Source: Allobosea psychrotolerans (GTDB taxonomy: Bacteria > Pseudomonadota > Alphaproteobacteria > Rhizobiales > Beijerinckiaceae). Taken from it: a DNA stretch of 64,000 nt. The translations under genes and the position numbers were made by a program. The DNA lies in NCBI RefSeq assembly GCF_002917105.1, contig NZ_PQFZ01000019.1, positions 45,058 through 109,057 of the forward strand. Reading direction: 5' to 3'. Of the stretch, positions 19,358 through 27,780 are shown piece after piece (positions within the stretch are counted from its first letter, which is position 1; each line of letters begins with the position of its first letter). The notes beneath the pieces are model-generated. The model did no database searches. It had not been told where the DNA came from and saw only the letters and a list, made by a program, of their open reading frames with translations.

Positions 19358-22346
19358 GCAGGCGAGTTCCTTCGGGATCGACGAAGACGGGCGAGCAGAT
19401 CTCGACCTCGATATCGCCATTGCGGACGGGGTCGACCGCGCGGATGCGCTCGCCGATGCGGCTCGCGCCGTTCTTGAGCAGGCCTAGCCCCATCCAATGC
19501 TTCAGGTTCGGGGAATAGGCGACCGAGGTCATGTAGCCCTCGTCGTTCTCCATGGTGGCAGGCTTGCCGAGCGCGATGAAATGCGCTCCGGCGCGCAGTC
19601 TCTGGCCGGGATCGACCGCCTTGAAACCGACGAAGCTCGGCCGCTCCGCCTCGACCAGCGCCTCGCGCTTGGCCATGACGCGCCCGATATAGTCCTTCTT
19701 CGCGGACATCATCTTGCCGAGGCCGAGATCGCGCGCCGTGGTCTGGCCGCTGAGCTCGTTGCCGGCGACATGCCCCTTCTCGATGCGCATCACGCCGAGC
19801 GCCTCGGTGCCGTAAGCGCAGATATCATGCGCCTCACCCGCCGCCATCAGCGCCCGCATCATCGCATCGCCGTAATCGGCGGGCACGGCGAGCTCATAGG
19901 CGAGCTCTCCCGAAAACGAGATCCGGAACAGCCGCGCCGGAATGCCGCCGCCGACCGTGATCTCGCGCGCGGCGAGATAGGGGAAGGCCTCGTTCGAGAT
20001 GTCGTACTGCGGGTCGACCACCCCCTGCAGCACCGCACGCGCCTTCGGCCCGGCGATCGCGGCTTGCGCCCATTGCTCGGAGACCGAGACCAAGCGGACA
20101 TCGAGCGAGGGCCAGAGCACCTGGTGACAGAATTCGAGATGCTGCATCACCTTGCCGGCATTGGCCGTGGTGGTGGTCGTCAGGAAATGCGTCTCGGCGA
20201 GCCGGGAGGTCGTGCCGTCATCCATGACGAAGCCGTCCTCGCGCAGCATCAGCCCGTAGCGCGCCTTGCCGACGGGCAGGGCTTTCCAGCCATTGATGTA
20301 GACGCGCTCCAGGAATTCGGCGGCGTCCGCGCCCTGGATATCGATCTTGCCCAGGGTCGAGACGTCGCAGAGGCCGACTCCGTTTCGCACGGCCAGGACC
20401 TCGCGGTTCACGGTGGTCAGCCAGTCGGTTTCGCCGGGCTTGGGATAGTATTGCGCCCGCATCCAGGCGCCGCTCTCGACGAAGACAGCGCCCTGGTCCT
20501 GCGACCATTGATGCGTCGGGGCGAGCCGCGTCGGCCTGAAGTCGCGGCCGCGATGATGCCCGCCGAGCGCGCCGATCGCCACCGGCGTATAAGGTGGGCG
20601 GAAGATCGTCGTGCCCGTCTCGGGGATGGTCTTGGCCGTGAGCTCGGCCATGATCGCGAGGCCGGCGATATTGGAGGTCTTACCCTGGTCGGTCGCCATG
20701 CCCAGCGTGGTGTAGCGTTTGAGATGCTCGACCGGCTTGAAGCCCTCGCGCGCGGCGAGCTCGACATCCTTGTCGGTGACGTCGTTCTGGAAATCGACGA
20801 AGGCTTTGCCCAAAGATCGGCCTTTGCCGTCCTTGACGCGCCAGACGGGCGAGAGCGCGATGCCTTCCAGATCGGTCTTGCGCGGAGGCAGCTCCGCTTT
20901 CCCGGCAAAACCGCAATCGAGCGCGGCCTCGGTACCCTGCCGCGCGCCGTCCTCCAGCGCCTGCGCCAGGGAGAACCGTCCGGCCGCGCTGCCGGCAACG
21001 GAAAGACCTGCCGGCATCTGGCCGGGCACGAAGGCGTGGATAGCCTCGTCCCAGATCGGTCGCGTATTCTGGTGCGACGTCAGATGGAGAGTCGGATTCC
21101 AGCCATTCGAGACCGCAAGCAGGTCGCAGGCGATGCTCTGCTCGCGCCCCGAAGCGTCCCGGATGGTGACGCGGTCGAGCGCCCGGCCGCCCGAGGCGCT
21201 GCTGACCACGCTGCCTGCGAAGACGCGCGCGCCGATCTGTCCCGCCATTGCCATCAGCCCGGCATCGATCTCGGCGCGCGGATCGACGATCGCGGCGACC
21301 GTCGCTCCGGCGGCCGCGAGGTCGCGCGCTGTAGCCCAGCCATCGTCGCCGCTGGTGAAGATGACGGCCTCTCGCCCGGGCAGAACGCCATAGCGGTTGA
21401 CATAGGCGCGTACTGCACCCGCCAGCATCACGCCGGGCGTGTCGTTGCCGGCGAAGACGATTGGCCGCTCGATCGCGCCCGCCGCCAGAACGGCGCGCTT
21501 GGCGTTGACGCGCCAGGCGCGTTGGCGCGGCTGATGCGCCGGCGGGACCGGCAGATGGTCGTTCACGCGTTCGACCACGCCATAGATGCCATGGTCGTAG
21601 ACGCCATAGACCGTGCTGCGCGGCATGACAGTCACATCCGGCAGGCTGGCGAGTTCGGCCAGCGTCGCCGCGAGCCATTCAGCCGCCGGCTGGCCGTCGA
21701 TCTCGCGTTTCTCGGCAAGCAAGGCGCCGCCCAGCCGGAAATCCTCGTCGCAGAGGATGACGCGCGCGCCGCTGCGCCCCGCTGCCAGCGCGGCGGCAAG
21801 GCCTGCCGGCCCGCCGCCGATCACCAGCACGTCGCAGAAGGCGAAGGCCTTCTCGTAATGGTCGGGATCCTCATGGGGCGCGGCCCGCCCCAGCCCCGCC
21901 GCCCGGCGGATCAGCGGTTCGTAGAGCTTCTCCCAGAAGGCAGCCGGCCACATGAAGGTCTTGTAGTAGAAGCCCGCGACCAGGCCGGCGCCGAAGAGCG
22001 AGTTGACCGAAAGCAGGTCGAAGGCGAGCGAGGGCCAACGGTTCTGGCTGCGCGCTTCGAGGCCGTGATAAAGCTCGGCGACTGTCGCGCGCGTGTTGGG
22101 CTCGCGCCTTGCGCCGGCGCGCAGCTCGACCAGCGCATTGGGCTCCTCCGCTCCGGCCGAAAGGATGCCGCGCGGGCGGTGGTACTTGAACGAGCGGCCG
22201 ACGAGCCGGACCCCGTTTGCCAGGAGAGCCGAGGCCAGCGTGTCGCCTGCGTATCCTTCATAGCGCTTGCCGTCGAAACGGAAGGATTGCGCCTGCGTGC
22301 GGTCGACCAGGCCGCCGGCGGCGAGGCGGAAGGGTTGCGTGCTCAT
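19350..22346 (-). CDS. soxA: Sarcosine oxidase alpha subunit
   Basis: SoxA of 998 residues binds NAD and THF and passes the methyl carbon of sarcosine to THF. Domains in order: an N-terminal ferredoxin-like region (GDTLASALLANG, FKYHRPRGIL), a FAD/NAD-type fold (DVLVIGGGPAGLAAALAAGRSG) and a C-terminal aminomethyltransferase (GcvT) domain. The last includes VGLCDVSTLGKIDIQGADA and YGTEALGVMRIEKGHV. The ATG at 22346 overlaps soxD by 4 bases (ATGA). A longer in-frame extension upstream is the soxD region in another frame. Confidence 0.96.
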   Translation of the reverse strand: MSTQPFRLAAGGLVDRTQAQSFRFDGKRYEGYAGDTLASALLANGVRLVGRSFKYHRPRGILSAGAEEPNALVELRAGARREPNTRATVAELYHGLEARSQNRWPSLAFDLLSVNSLFGAGLVAGFYYKTFMWPAAFWEKLYEPLIRRAAGLGRAAPHEDPDHYEKAFAFCDVLVIGGGPAGLAAALAAGRSGARVILCDEDFRLGGALLAEKREIDGQPAAEWLAATLAELASLPDVTVMPRSTVYGVYDHGIYGVVERVNDHLPVPPAHQPRQRAWRVNAKRAVLAAGAIERPIVFAGNDTPGVMLAGAVRAYVNRYGVLPGREAVIFTSGDDGWATARDLAAAGATVAAIVDPRAEIDAGLMAMAGQIGARVFAGSVVSSASGGRALDRVTIRDASGREQSIACDLLAVSNGWNPTLHLTSHQNTRPIWDEAIHAFVPGQMPAGLSVAGSAAGRFSLAQALEDGARQGTEAALDCGFAGKAELPPRKTDLEGIALSPVWRVKDGKGRSLGKAFVDFQNDVTDKDVELAAREGFKPVEHLKRYTTLGMATDQGKTSNIAGLAIMAELTAKTIPETGTTIFRPPYTPVAIGALGGHHRGRDFRPTRLAPTHQWSQDQGAVFVESGAWMRAQYYPKPGETDWLTTVNREVLAVRNGVGLCDVSTLGKIDIQGADAAEFLERVYINGWKALPVGKARYGLMLREDGFVMDDGTTSRLAETHFLTTTTTANAGKVMQHLEFCHQVLWPSLDVRLVSVSEQWAQAAIAGPKARAVLQGVVDPQYDISNEAFPYLAAREITVGGGIPARLFRISFSGELAYELAVPADYGDAMMRALMAAGEAHDICAYGTEALGVMRIEKGHVAGNELSGQTTARDLGLGKMMSAKKDYIGRVMAKREALVEAERPSFVGFKAVDPGQRLRAGAHFIALGKPATMENDEGYMTSVAYSPNLKHWMGLGLLKNGASRIGERIRAVDPVRNGDIEVEICSPVFVDPEGTRLHV

Positions 22347-22618
22347 GCCGCGGCTCCGGCCTTGGTCGGCTTCGCCGGCTCGGCGGCCTCGATCGCATGG
22401 GTTCTGGTGTCGCGCGTCACCACGAGCCAGGCATGGCAGCCGGCGCCGTGGTACCAGAGCTCGCGAAGCCGGCCGGCCGGGTTGTCGCGCTGATAGACAT
22501 AGTCGAACATCGCCGCTTCGGTCGTTTCCATCCCCTCGGGACGCTTGGGATTGGCGTCGCCGAGATAGGTGAATTCCTGGGCGTCGCGGGCGCCGCAATG
22601 GGGGCAGGGGATTCGCAT
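22343..22618 (-). CDS. soxD: Sarcosine oxidase delta subunit
   Basis: The 91-residue protein starts MRIPCPHCGARD. C5, C8, H57 and C61 correspond to the zinc ligands of the small SoxD subunit. An upstream in-frame ATG would add 50 residues translated from the GC-rich repeat and is rejected. The 4-base overlap with soxA fits coupled translation. The 250-base gap to soxB holds an inverted repeat. Confidence 0.95.
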   Translation of the reverse strand: MRIPCPHCGARDAQEFTYLGDANPKRPEGMETTEAAMFDYVYQRDNPAGRLRELWYHGAGCHAWLVVTRDTRTHAIEAAEPAKPTKAGAAA

Positions 22619-22660
22619 GGTCAGGCTCGATACCGGAAAACGGATGCAGGTTGCGCGCCT

Positions 22661-22820
22661 CCCCTCCCCCTCGTGGGGAGGGGATGGGGGTGGGGGGCGA
22701 ACGACTGGGTCGGCATTGAGGCGTCTTGGCTGGTGGCTTTGTGCATACGGCTCGAAACCGATGACCATCGCTGTGGCTTTCCGCCCCCCACCCCTAACCC
22801 CTCCCCACGAGGGGGAGGGG
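22661..22820. repeat. GC-rich inverted repeat inside the sox operon
   Basis: Two 39-base arms (22661-22699 and 22782-22820) match at 36 positions as inverted copies, around an 82-base centre. Each begins CCCCTCCCCCTCGTGGGGAG in its outward-in reading. Nested short hairpins lie in each arm. The element sits between soxB and soxD, genes normally almost contiguous. It looks like an inserted intergenic repeat rather than a gene. Confidence 0.85.
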
Positions 22821-22868
22821 AATGGCGGGCGTCGCGGCTTGTAAGGACGAGACAGCTCATCGCGCGCC

Positions 22869-24119
22869 TCAATGCAGGTTCGGCTGGGCGCCGACGCCCT
22901 TTTCGTCGATGACGCGGCCCGTGGCGAAACGGTCGAGCCGGAAAGCGGTCGCGACCGGGTGGGGCTCGTCGCGCGCGATCAGATGGGCGAAGCACCAGCC
23001 TGAAGCCGGCGTCGCCTTGAAGCCGCCATAGCACCAGCCGGCGTTGAGATAGAGCCCGTCGATGGGGGTGTGGTCGATGATCGGCGAACCGTCCATCGAC
23101 ATGTCCATGATGCCGCCCCAGTGCCGCAGCACGCGCAGCCGCCCGATACCGGGCCACAGCGCCATGGCCGATTCCATCACATCCTCGATCACCGGCAGGT
23201 TGCCGCGCTGGGCATAGGAGTTGTAGCCGTCGATGTCGCCGCCGAAGACGAGCCCGCCCTTATCGGACTGGCTGACATAGAAATGGCCGGCGCCATAGGT
23301 CACGACAGTGTCGATCAATGGCTTGACGCCCTCCGAGACGAAGGCCTGCAGCACATGGCTTTCGATCGGCAGGCGCATCCCCGCCATGGCGGCGAGCCGC
23401 GAGGAGTTGCCGGCGACGGCGAGTGCGATCTTCTTTGCCTTGATCGGCCCGCGCGAGGTCTCGACCCCGGTGACGCGGCCGTTCTCGATGGAGAGGCCCG
23501 TGACCTCGCAGTTCTGGACGATGTCGACGCCGCGCTGGTCGGCGGCGCGGGCATAGCCCCAGGCGACGGCGTCATGCCGGACCGAGCCGCCGCGCCGCTG
23601 CAGCAACCCGCCCTGGATCGGGAAGCGTCCGGTCTCGTAGTTGAAGAAGGGAACCATGGCGCGCACCTGCTCGCGGTCGAGCAGTTCGGCATCGACGCCG
23701 GCGAGCCGCATGGCGTTGCCGCGCCTGGCATAGGCGTCGCGCTGCGCATCGGAATGGTAGAGGTTCAGCACGCCGCGCTGGCTGACCATGGCGTTGTAGT
23801 TGATGTCCTGCTCCAGCCCTTCCCAGAGCTTCATCGAATGCTCGTAGAAAGGCGTATTGCCGGGCAGGAGATAGTTCGAGCGGATGATCGTTGTGTTCCG
23901 GCCGACATTGCCGGAGCCGATATAGCCCTTCTCGATCACCGCGACATTGCTGATGCCGTGCTGGCTGGCGAGGTAATAGGCCGTCGCCAGCCCGTGCCCG
24001 CCGCCGCCGATGACCAGCACGTCATATTCATGCTTGGGCGCGGCGTCGCGCCAGGCCGGCTTCCAGCCCTTATGGCCGGCCAGCGTCTGGGCAAGCAGCG
24101 AGAAGACGGAATAGCGCAT
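22869..24119 (-). CDS. soxB: Sarcosine oxidase beta subunit
   Basis: SoxB carries the flavins that oxidise sarcosine and reduce oxygen. The FAD-binding fold is YDVLVIGGGGHGLATAYYLA (about residues 32-51), followed by VAVIEKGYIGSGNVGRNTTI. The C-terminal DAO-type blocks include HWGGIMDMSMDGSPIIDHTP and YLNAGWCYGGFKATPASG. At 416 residues it fits the heterotetrameric class. It is the first gene of the operon and diverges from the regulator at 24206. Confidence 0.96.
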   Translation of the reverse strand: MRYSVFSLLAQTLAGHKGWKPAWRDAAPKHEYDVLVIGGGGHGLATAYYLASQHGISNVAVIEKGYIGSGNVGRNTTIIRSNYLLPGNTPFYEHSMKLWEGLEQDINYNAMVSQRGVLNLYHSDAQRDAYARRGNAMRLAGVDAELLDREQVRAMVPFFNYETGRFPIQGGLLQRRGGSVRHDAVAWGYARAADQRGVDIVQNCEVTGLSIENGRVTGVETSRGPIKAKKIALAVAGNSSRLAAMAGMRLPIESHVLQAFVSEGVKPLIDTVVTYGAGHFYVSQSDKGGLVFGGDIDGYNSYAQRGNLPVIEDVMESAMALWPGIGRLRVLRHWGGIMDMSMDGSPIIDHTPIDGLYLNAGWCYGGFKATPASGWCFAHLIARDEPHPVATAFRLDRFATGRVIDEKGVGAQPNLH

Positions 24120-24129
24120 GGGCGATCAG

Positions 24130-24168
24130 GTCCGGAGGGCTTGTCCGGCGGCCAGCGGCGCTCCGGAC
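24130..24168. promoter_or_regulatory. Dyad in the soxB/regulator divergent promoter region
   Basis: GTCCGGAG (24130-24137) and CTCCGGAC (24161-24168) are perfect inverted copies 31 bases apart (start to start) in the 86-base gap between divergent soxB and the GbdR-like gene. This is a plausible operator position; no binding data are implied. Confidence 0.35.
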
Positions 24169-24205
24169 TTGTCTTCCTGAGATTGACGATCATAGGCTGA
24201 TCGAC

Positions 24206-25216
24206 ATGACTACCAGCGACGCCAGATTGACTTCCAGCGACGGGGCGCATGGCCAGGGCCCGGCCCATATCGGCTTCCTGCTGATTCCGGATTTCGCGCT
24301 GCTCGCCTATGCCTCGGCCGTCGAGCCCTTGCGCGCGGCCAACCGCCTCTCGGGGCGCGATCTCTACCGCTGGAGCCATGTCTCGATCGACGGCCTGCCG
24401 GCGCCGGCCTCGAACGGCGTCAGCATCCAGGCCGACTATGGCCTGGGGGACGAGATCCGCTTCGACTATGTCTTCGTCTGCGCCGGCGGCAATCCGGCCG
24501 CCTTCCAGCATCCGGCGACCTTCGCCTGGCTCAGGCAATTGGCGCGGCGCGGCGTCAAGCTCGGCGGCGTATCGGGCGGGCCCTATATCCTGGCGCGGGC
24601 GAATGTACTGTCCGGCTATCGTTTCACCTTGCATTGGGAGCACGCCCCGGCCTTCCTCGAGGACTATCCCGATCTCGATCTGCGCCGCTCGCTCTACGAG
24701 ATCGACAGGGATCGCTTGACCTCGAGCGGCGGCACTGCCCCGCTCGACATGATGCACGCCGTCATCGCCCGCGAGCATGGCAGCGAACTCGCGCTCGCGG
24801 TCAGCGAATGGTTCCTGCAGACCCATGTCCGGGAAGGCGAGGGGCCGCAGCGCATGCCCCTGCGCGAGCGGCTCGGCATCGCCCATGCGCCGCTGCTGCG
24901 CGTCGTCGCCCGGATGGAGCAGAACCTCGAGAATCCCGTCGCCCGCGCCGAGTTCGCCCGCACGGCGAATGTCTCCCCGCGCCAGCTGGAGCGGCTGTTT
25001 CGGCTGCACCTCGGCCGCTCGCTCGGTGAGCATTACCTGGCCTTGCGGCTCGACCGGGCCCGCGACCTGCTGCGCCAGACCAGCCTCTCGGTGCTCGAGA
25101 CCGGGCTTGCTTGCGGTTTTGCCAGCGCGAGCCATTTCTCGCGGGCTTATCGCTTGCGTTTCGGCCATTCGCCGCGTGCAGAGCGGGCGCCGGAGACGGC
25201 GCGCACGCCGCGCTGA
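24206..25216 (+). CDS. GbdR/GlxA-type AraC-family transcriptional regulator
   Basis: The 336-residue protein has an N-terminal DJ-1/PfpI-like sensing domain (HIGFLLIPDFALLAYASAVEPLRAAN, then VFVCAGGNP and GVSGGPYILARA). The C-terminal AraC-type DNA-binding domain follows: NVSPRQLERLFRLHLGRSLG and ETGLACGFASASHFSRAYR. Family members such as GbdR respond to glycine betaine or dimethylglycine and activate demethylation genes. Divergence from soxB makes the sox operon its likely target. A GlxA-type regulator of something else is possible. Confidence 0.9.
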   Translation: MTTSDARLTSSDGAHGQGPAHIGFLLIPDFALLAYASAVEPLRAANRLSGRDLYRWSHVSIDGLPAPASNGVSIQADYGLGDEIRFDYVFVCAGGNPAAFQHPATFAWLRQLARRGVKLGGVSGGPYILARANVLSGYRFTLHWEHAPAFLEDYPDLDLRRSLYEIDRDRLTSSGGTAPLDMMHAVIAREHGSELALAVSEWFLQTHVREGEGPQRMPLRERLGIAHAPLLRVVARMEQNLENPVARAEFARTANVSPRQLERLFRLHLGRSLGEHYLALRLDRARDLLRQTSLSVLETGLACGFASASHFSRAYRLRFGHSPRAERAPETARTPR

Positions 25217-25383
25217 GCGGCGGCGCGCTCGCCTTGCGCCAACCGCAATTCCGATGCGCAAAATTTCACCGATCCTGCCGCATTGTCAGCATGTTTTGCC
25301 GTCATTAAAGATAAGTTGGCTAATGAAAAATCAGGAATTCTGCGCTATGATTCTGGCCTGAATCGGAGAAAGACCTCACGGCG

Positions 25384-27114
25384 ATGACAAGCAGCGAGAG
25401 CGCCACCACAGTGCTGATCCACCTTGCCGGCGGCGTCGCGCTGCTGATCTGGGCGGTCAGGCTGGTGCGCACGGGCGCGATGCGGGCTTTCGGAGCCTCG
25501 CTGCGCCATGCCTTGGCGAGCTTCACGCGCAATCGCTTCGCCGCGTTCGGCAGCGGCATTGCGGTCACCATGGTGCTGCAGAGTTCGACGGCGACGACGC
25601 TATTGGTCTCCTCCTTCGCCGGCCGCCGCCTGATCGTGCCGGCGATGGCGTTGGCCGTGCTGCTCGGGGCCAATCTCGGCACCTCGCTCGCGGCCTTCGT
25701 GATCTCGATGGATCTGGGCTGGATCTGGGGGCTTTGCCTCGCCATCGGCGTCGCGCTCTATCTGGCCAATGAGGCGATGGACCGCGCCCGCAACATCGGC
25801 CGCGTCTTCGTCGGCATCGGGCTCATCCTGCTCTCGCTGATCGAGCTGAACGCGGCGGCGGCACCCCTGGCCCAGTCGCCGGTCTTCCGCACGCTGCTGG
25901 GGGCGATCGGCCATGAGCCGCTGCTGGCGGTCCTCGTCGCGGTCGCTGCGACCTGGCTGACCCATTCCAGTATCGCCGTCATCCTGCTGATCGCGACCTT
26001 CGCGGCCTCCGGCCTGTTTCCGCCCGCGACCGCGCTGACCCTCGTCATCGGCGCTAATCTCGGCAACGCGCTGATCCCGGTGCTGGACCAGCTCGGCGCG
26101 CCTGCGCTGCAGCGTCAGGCCGCCGTCGCCAACCTGTTCACCCGGCTCGTCCTGGCGCTCCTGGTGCTGCCCTTCGTCGCGCCTCTGGCAGGCTGGCTGC
26201 AGACATTGCCGGCGCTCGATTCGCGGCTCGCCATCGAGTTCCATGTCGCGCTGAACCTGGTCGGCGCGCTTGTGCTCCTGCCCTTCGTCGCGCCGGTGGC
26301 GCGGCTGTTCGAGCGCTTGATGCCCGGCAAGGAGGCACCTGACGCGACCGTGCGGCCGCGCCATCTCGATCCTGCCGTGCTCGACAGTCCTTCGGAGGCT
26401 CTGGCCTGTGCAATGCGCGAGGCGCTGAATCTGGGCGACCGCGTCGAATTGATGCTGCGTGATACGATGACGCTGCTCGAAAAGGACGAGTTGAAGCTCT
26501 CGCGCGCCATCGCCCAGGCTGATGACGGGGTCGATGCGATCCATGAATCGATCAAGCTCTATCTCGTCCAAGTCTCGCGCAACGAACTGACCGAGGAGGA
26601 AGGCCGCCGCCTGCTCGAGATCATTACGCTGATCACCAATCTCGAGCATATCGGCGACATCATCGACAAGAACCTGCGCGAACTCGCTGAGAAGAAGATC
26701 CGCAAGCGCTATGCCTTCTCGCCCGAAGGTCTGGCCGAGATCCGCGACTTCCACCAGCGCGTCTCGTCGGGCCTGGTGCTGGCGCTCAACGTTTTTGCCA
26801 GCCGCGATCTCGCTTTGGCGCGCCAGCTTTTCGCGGAGAAGGCGGTGATGCGCGATGCCGAGCGGCGCGCGACCGAGAGCCATTTCCAGCGACTGCGCAG
26901 CGGGCGGGCGGAATCGATCGAGACCAGCGCGATCCATCTCGACATCATCCGCGATCTCAAGCGCATCCACGGCCATGTCGCTTCGATCGGCTATCCGATC
27001 CTGGAAAGCGCCAACGCCCTGCGCGAGAGCCGTTTGCGGGAAGCGCAGGAGGCGCAGGAGGCGCAGGCCCAGCAAGGGGGGCATCTGATGCCGGCCCCGC
27101 AATCGGGCTTCTGA
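25384..27114 (+). CDS. Na+/phosphate symporter family protein with PhoU domain (NptA/YjbB type)
   Basis: The 576-residue inner-membrane protein has two Na/Pi-cotransporter repeats. The first holds VLQSSTATTLLVSSF and the second THSSIAVILLIATF, where the usual QSS is HSS. Around ten hydrophobic segments span residues 10-310. From about residue 345 a soluble PhoU-like helical domain follows (LEIITLITNLEHIGDIIDKN). Bacterial members take up or release phosphate; direction cannot be told. It ends exactly where the convergent Nudix gene ends. Confidence 0.9.
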   Translation: MTSSESATTVLIHLAGGVALLIWAVRLVRTGAMRAFGASLRHALASFTRNRFAAFGSGIAVTMVLQSSTATTLLVSSFAGRRLIVPAMALAVLLGANLGTSLAAFVISMDLGWIWGLCLAIGVALYLANEAMDRARNIGRVFVGIGLILLSLIELNAAAAPLAQSPVFRTLLGAIGHEPLLAVLVAVAATWLTHSSIAVILLIATFAASGLFPPATALTLVIGANLGNALIPVLDQLGAPALQRQAAVANLFTRLVLALLVLPFVAPLAGWLQTLPALDSRLAIEFHVALNLVGALVLLPFVAPVARLFERLMPGKEAPDATVRPRHLDPAVLDSPSEALACAMREALNLGDRVELMLRDTMTLLEKDELKLSRAIAQADDGVDAIHESIKLYLVQVSRNELTEEEGRRLLEIITLITNLEHIGDIIDKNLRELAEKKIRKRYAFSPEGLAEIRDFHQRVSSGLVLALNVFASRDLALARQLFAEKAVMRDAERRATESHFQRLRSGRAESIETSAIHLDIIRDLKRIHGHVASIGYPILESANALRESRLREAQEAQEAQAQQGGHLMPAPQSGF

Positions 27115-27558
27115 TCAGCCCGGCACTGGGGCGGCCAGTTTGCGGATGGCCGTGCTCAATTCGGGCTCGTCGACCAGATCGGCGGCGTCTTCGGGCTTGA
27201 ACCACCGGCTGCTCCGCTGGCCCTGCTCGGCCCAGCTTTCAAGCTGCCGTTCGACTTCGAGCAGATAGAGCTTCACCGTGCACAGCACGAAATGGTCGCG
27301 CATGCGCTTCCAGTAGATGTAACGGCCAGCGGGCTTGGTGCTGATCTTCCCGATCACCCCAGCTTCCTCGAAAGCCTCGCGCGCTGCCGCCTCATGGTTC
27401 TTCAACCCCTTGATCGGCCAGCCCTTAGGCACAATCCAGCGCTGCGTCGTGCGCGAGGTCACGAGCATGATTTCGGTCGAGCCGTCCTCCATGCGTCTGA
27501 TCGGCATGGCAGCGATCTGTAAGCGAGCCTCGCCGGGCGTGCGCTTGGCCTTCTTCAT
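27115..27558 (-). CDS. Nudix hydrolase with atypical Nudix box
   Basis: The 147-residue protein resembles diphosphoinositol-polyphosphate-phosphohydrolase-like Nudix enzymes: WIVPKGWPIKGLKNHEAAA, then R60-E61-A-F-E64-E65-A-G67. The metal-binding Glu pair E64/E65 and E61 are kept. The first Glu of the GX5EX7REUXEEXGU box is replaced by Leu52. Substrate is unknown; nucleoside or inositol polyphosphates are typical. It abuts the convergent symporter gene without a gap. Confidence 0.85.
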   Translation of the reverse strand: MKKAKRTPGEARLQIAAMPIRRMEDGSTEIMLVTSRTTQRWIVPKGWPIKGLKNHEAAAREAFEEAGVIGKISTKPAGRYIYWKRMRDHFVLCTVKLYLLEVERQLESWAEQGQRSSRWFKPEDAADLVDEPELSTAIRKLAAPVPG

Positions 27559-27780
27559 CGTGGGGTGGCGTCTCCATGGCTGCGCGAGATCAAGGGCGCT
27601 CGGTGCGAATCAAGCGCAACCGAAGCGGGCAGAGTGTCACGCATCTGCGGCCGATTGGCGACGCCCTTGGCGGCGGTGCGGCCATTCGACAACAGCTTTG
27701 TTGGGCCGCCAGGGCATAGCCGGCTCCGGATGGATCTTGTGATCTTTTGCCGGAGCAGGATCGCGTGCCGTCGTGGTGCT

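Noticed and set aside
19497..22493. A 998-codon open frame on the plus strand opposite soxA
   Set aside because: It is the antisense shadow of soxA, which has clear domains and correct overlaps with soxD and soxG.
22343..22768. Longer SoxD starting at 22768
   Set aside because: The extra 50 residues are translated repeat sequence (Pro/Arg-rich), while MRIPCPHCG at 22618 is the conserved SoxD start.
25217..25383. TGTCA and CGTCA words upstream of the phosphate symporter as a possible PHO box
   Set aside because: Their spacing does not fit the 11-base period of a PHO box.
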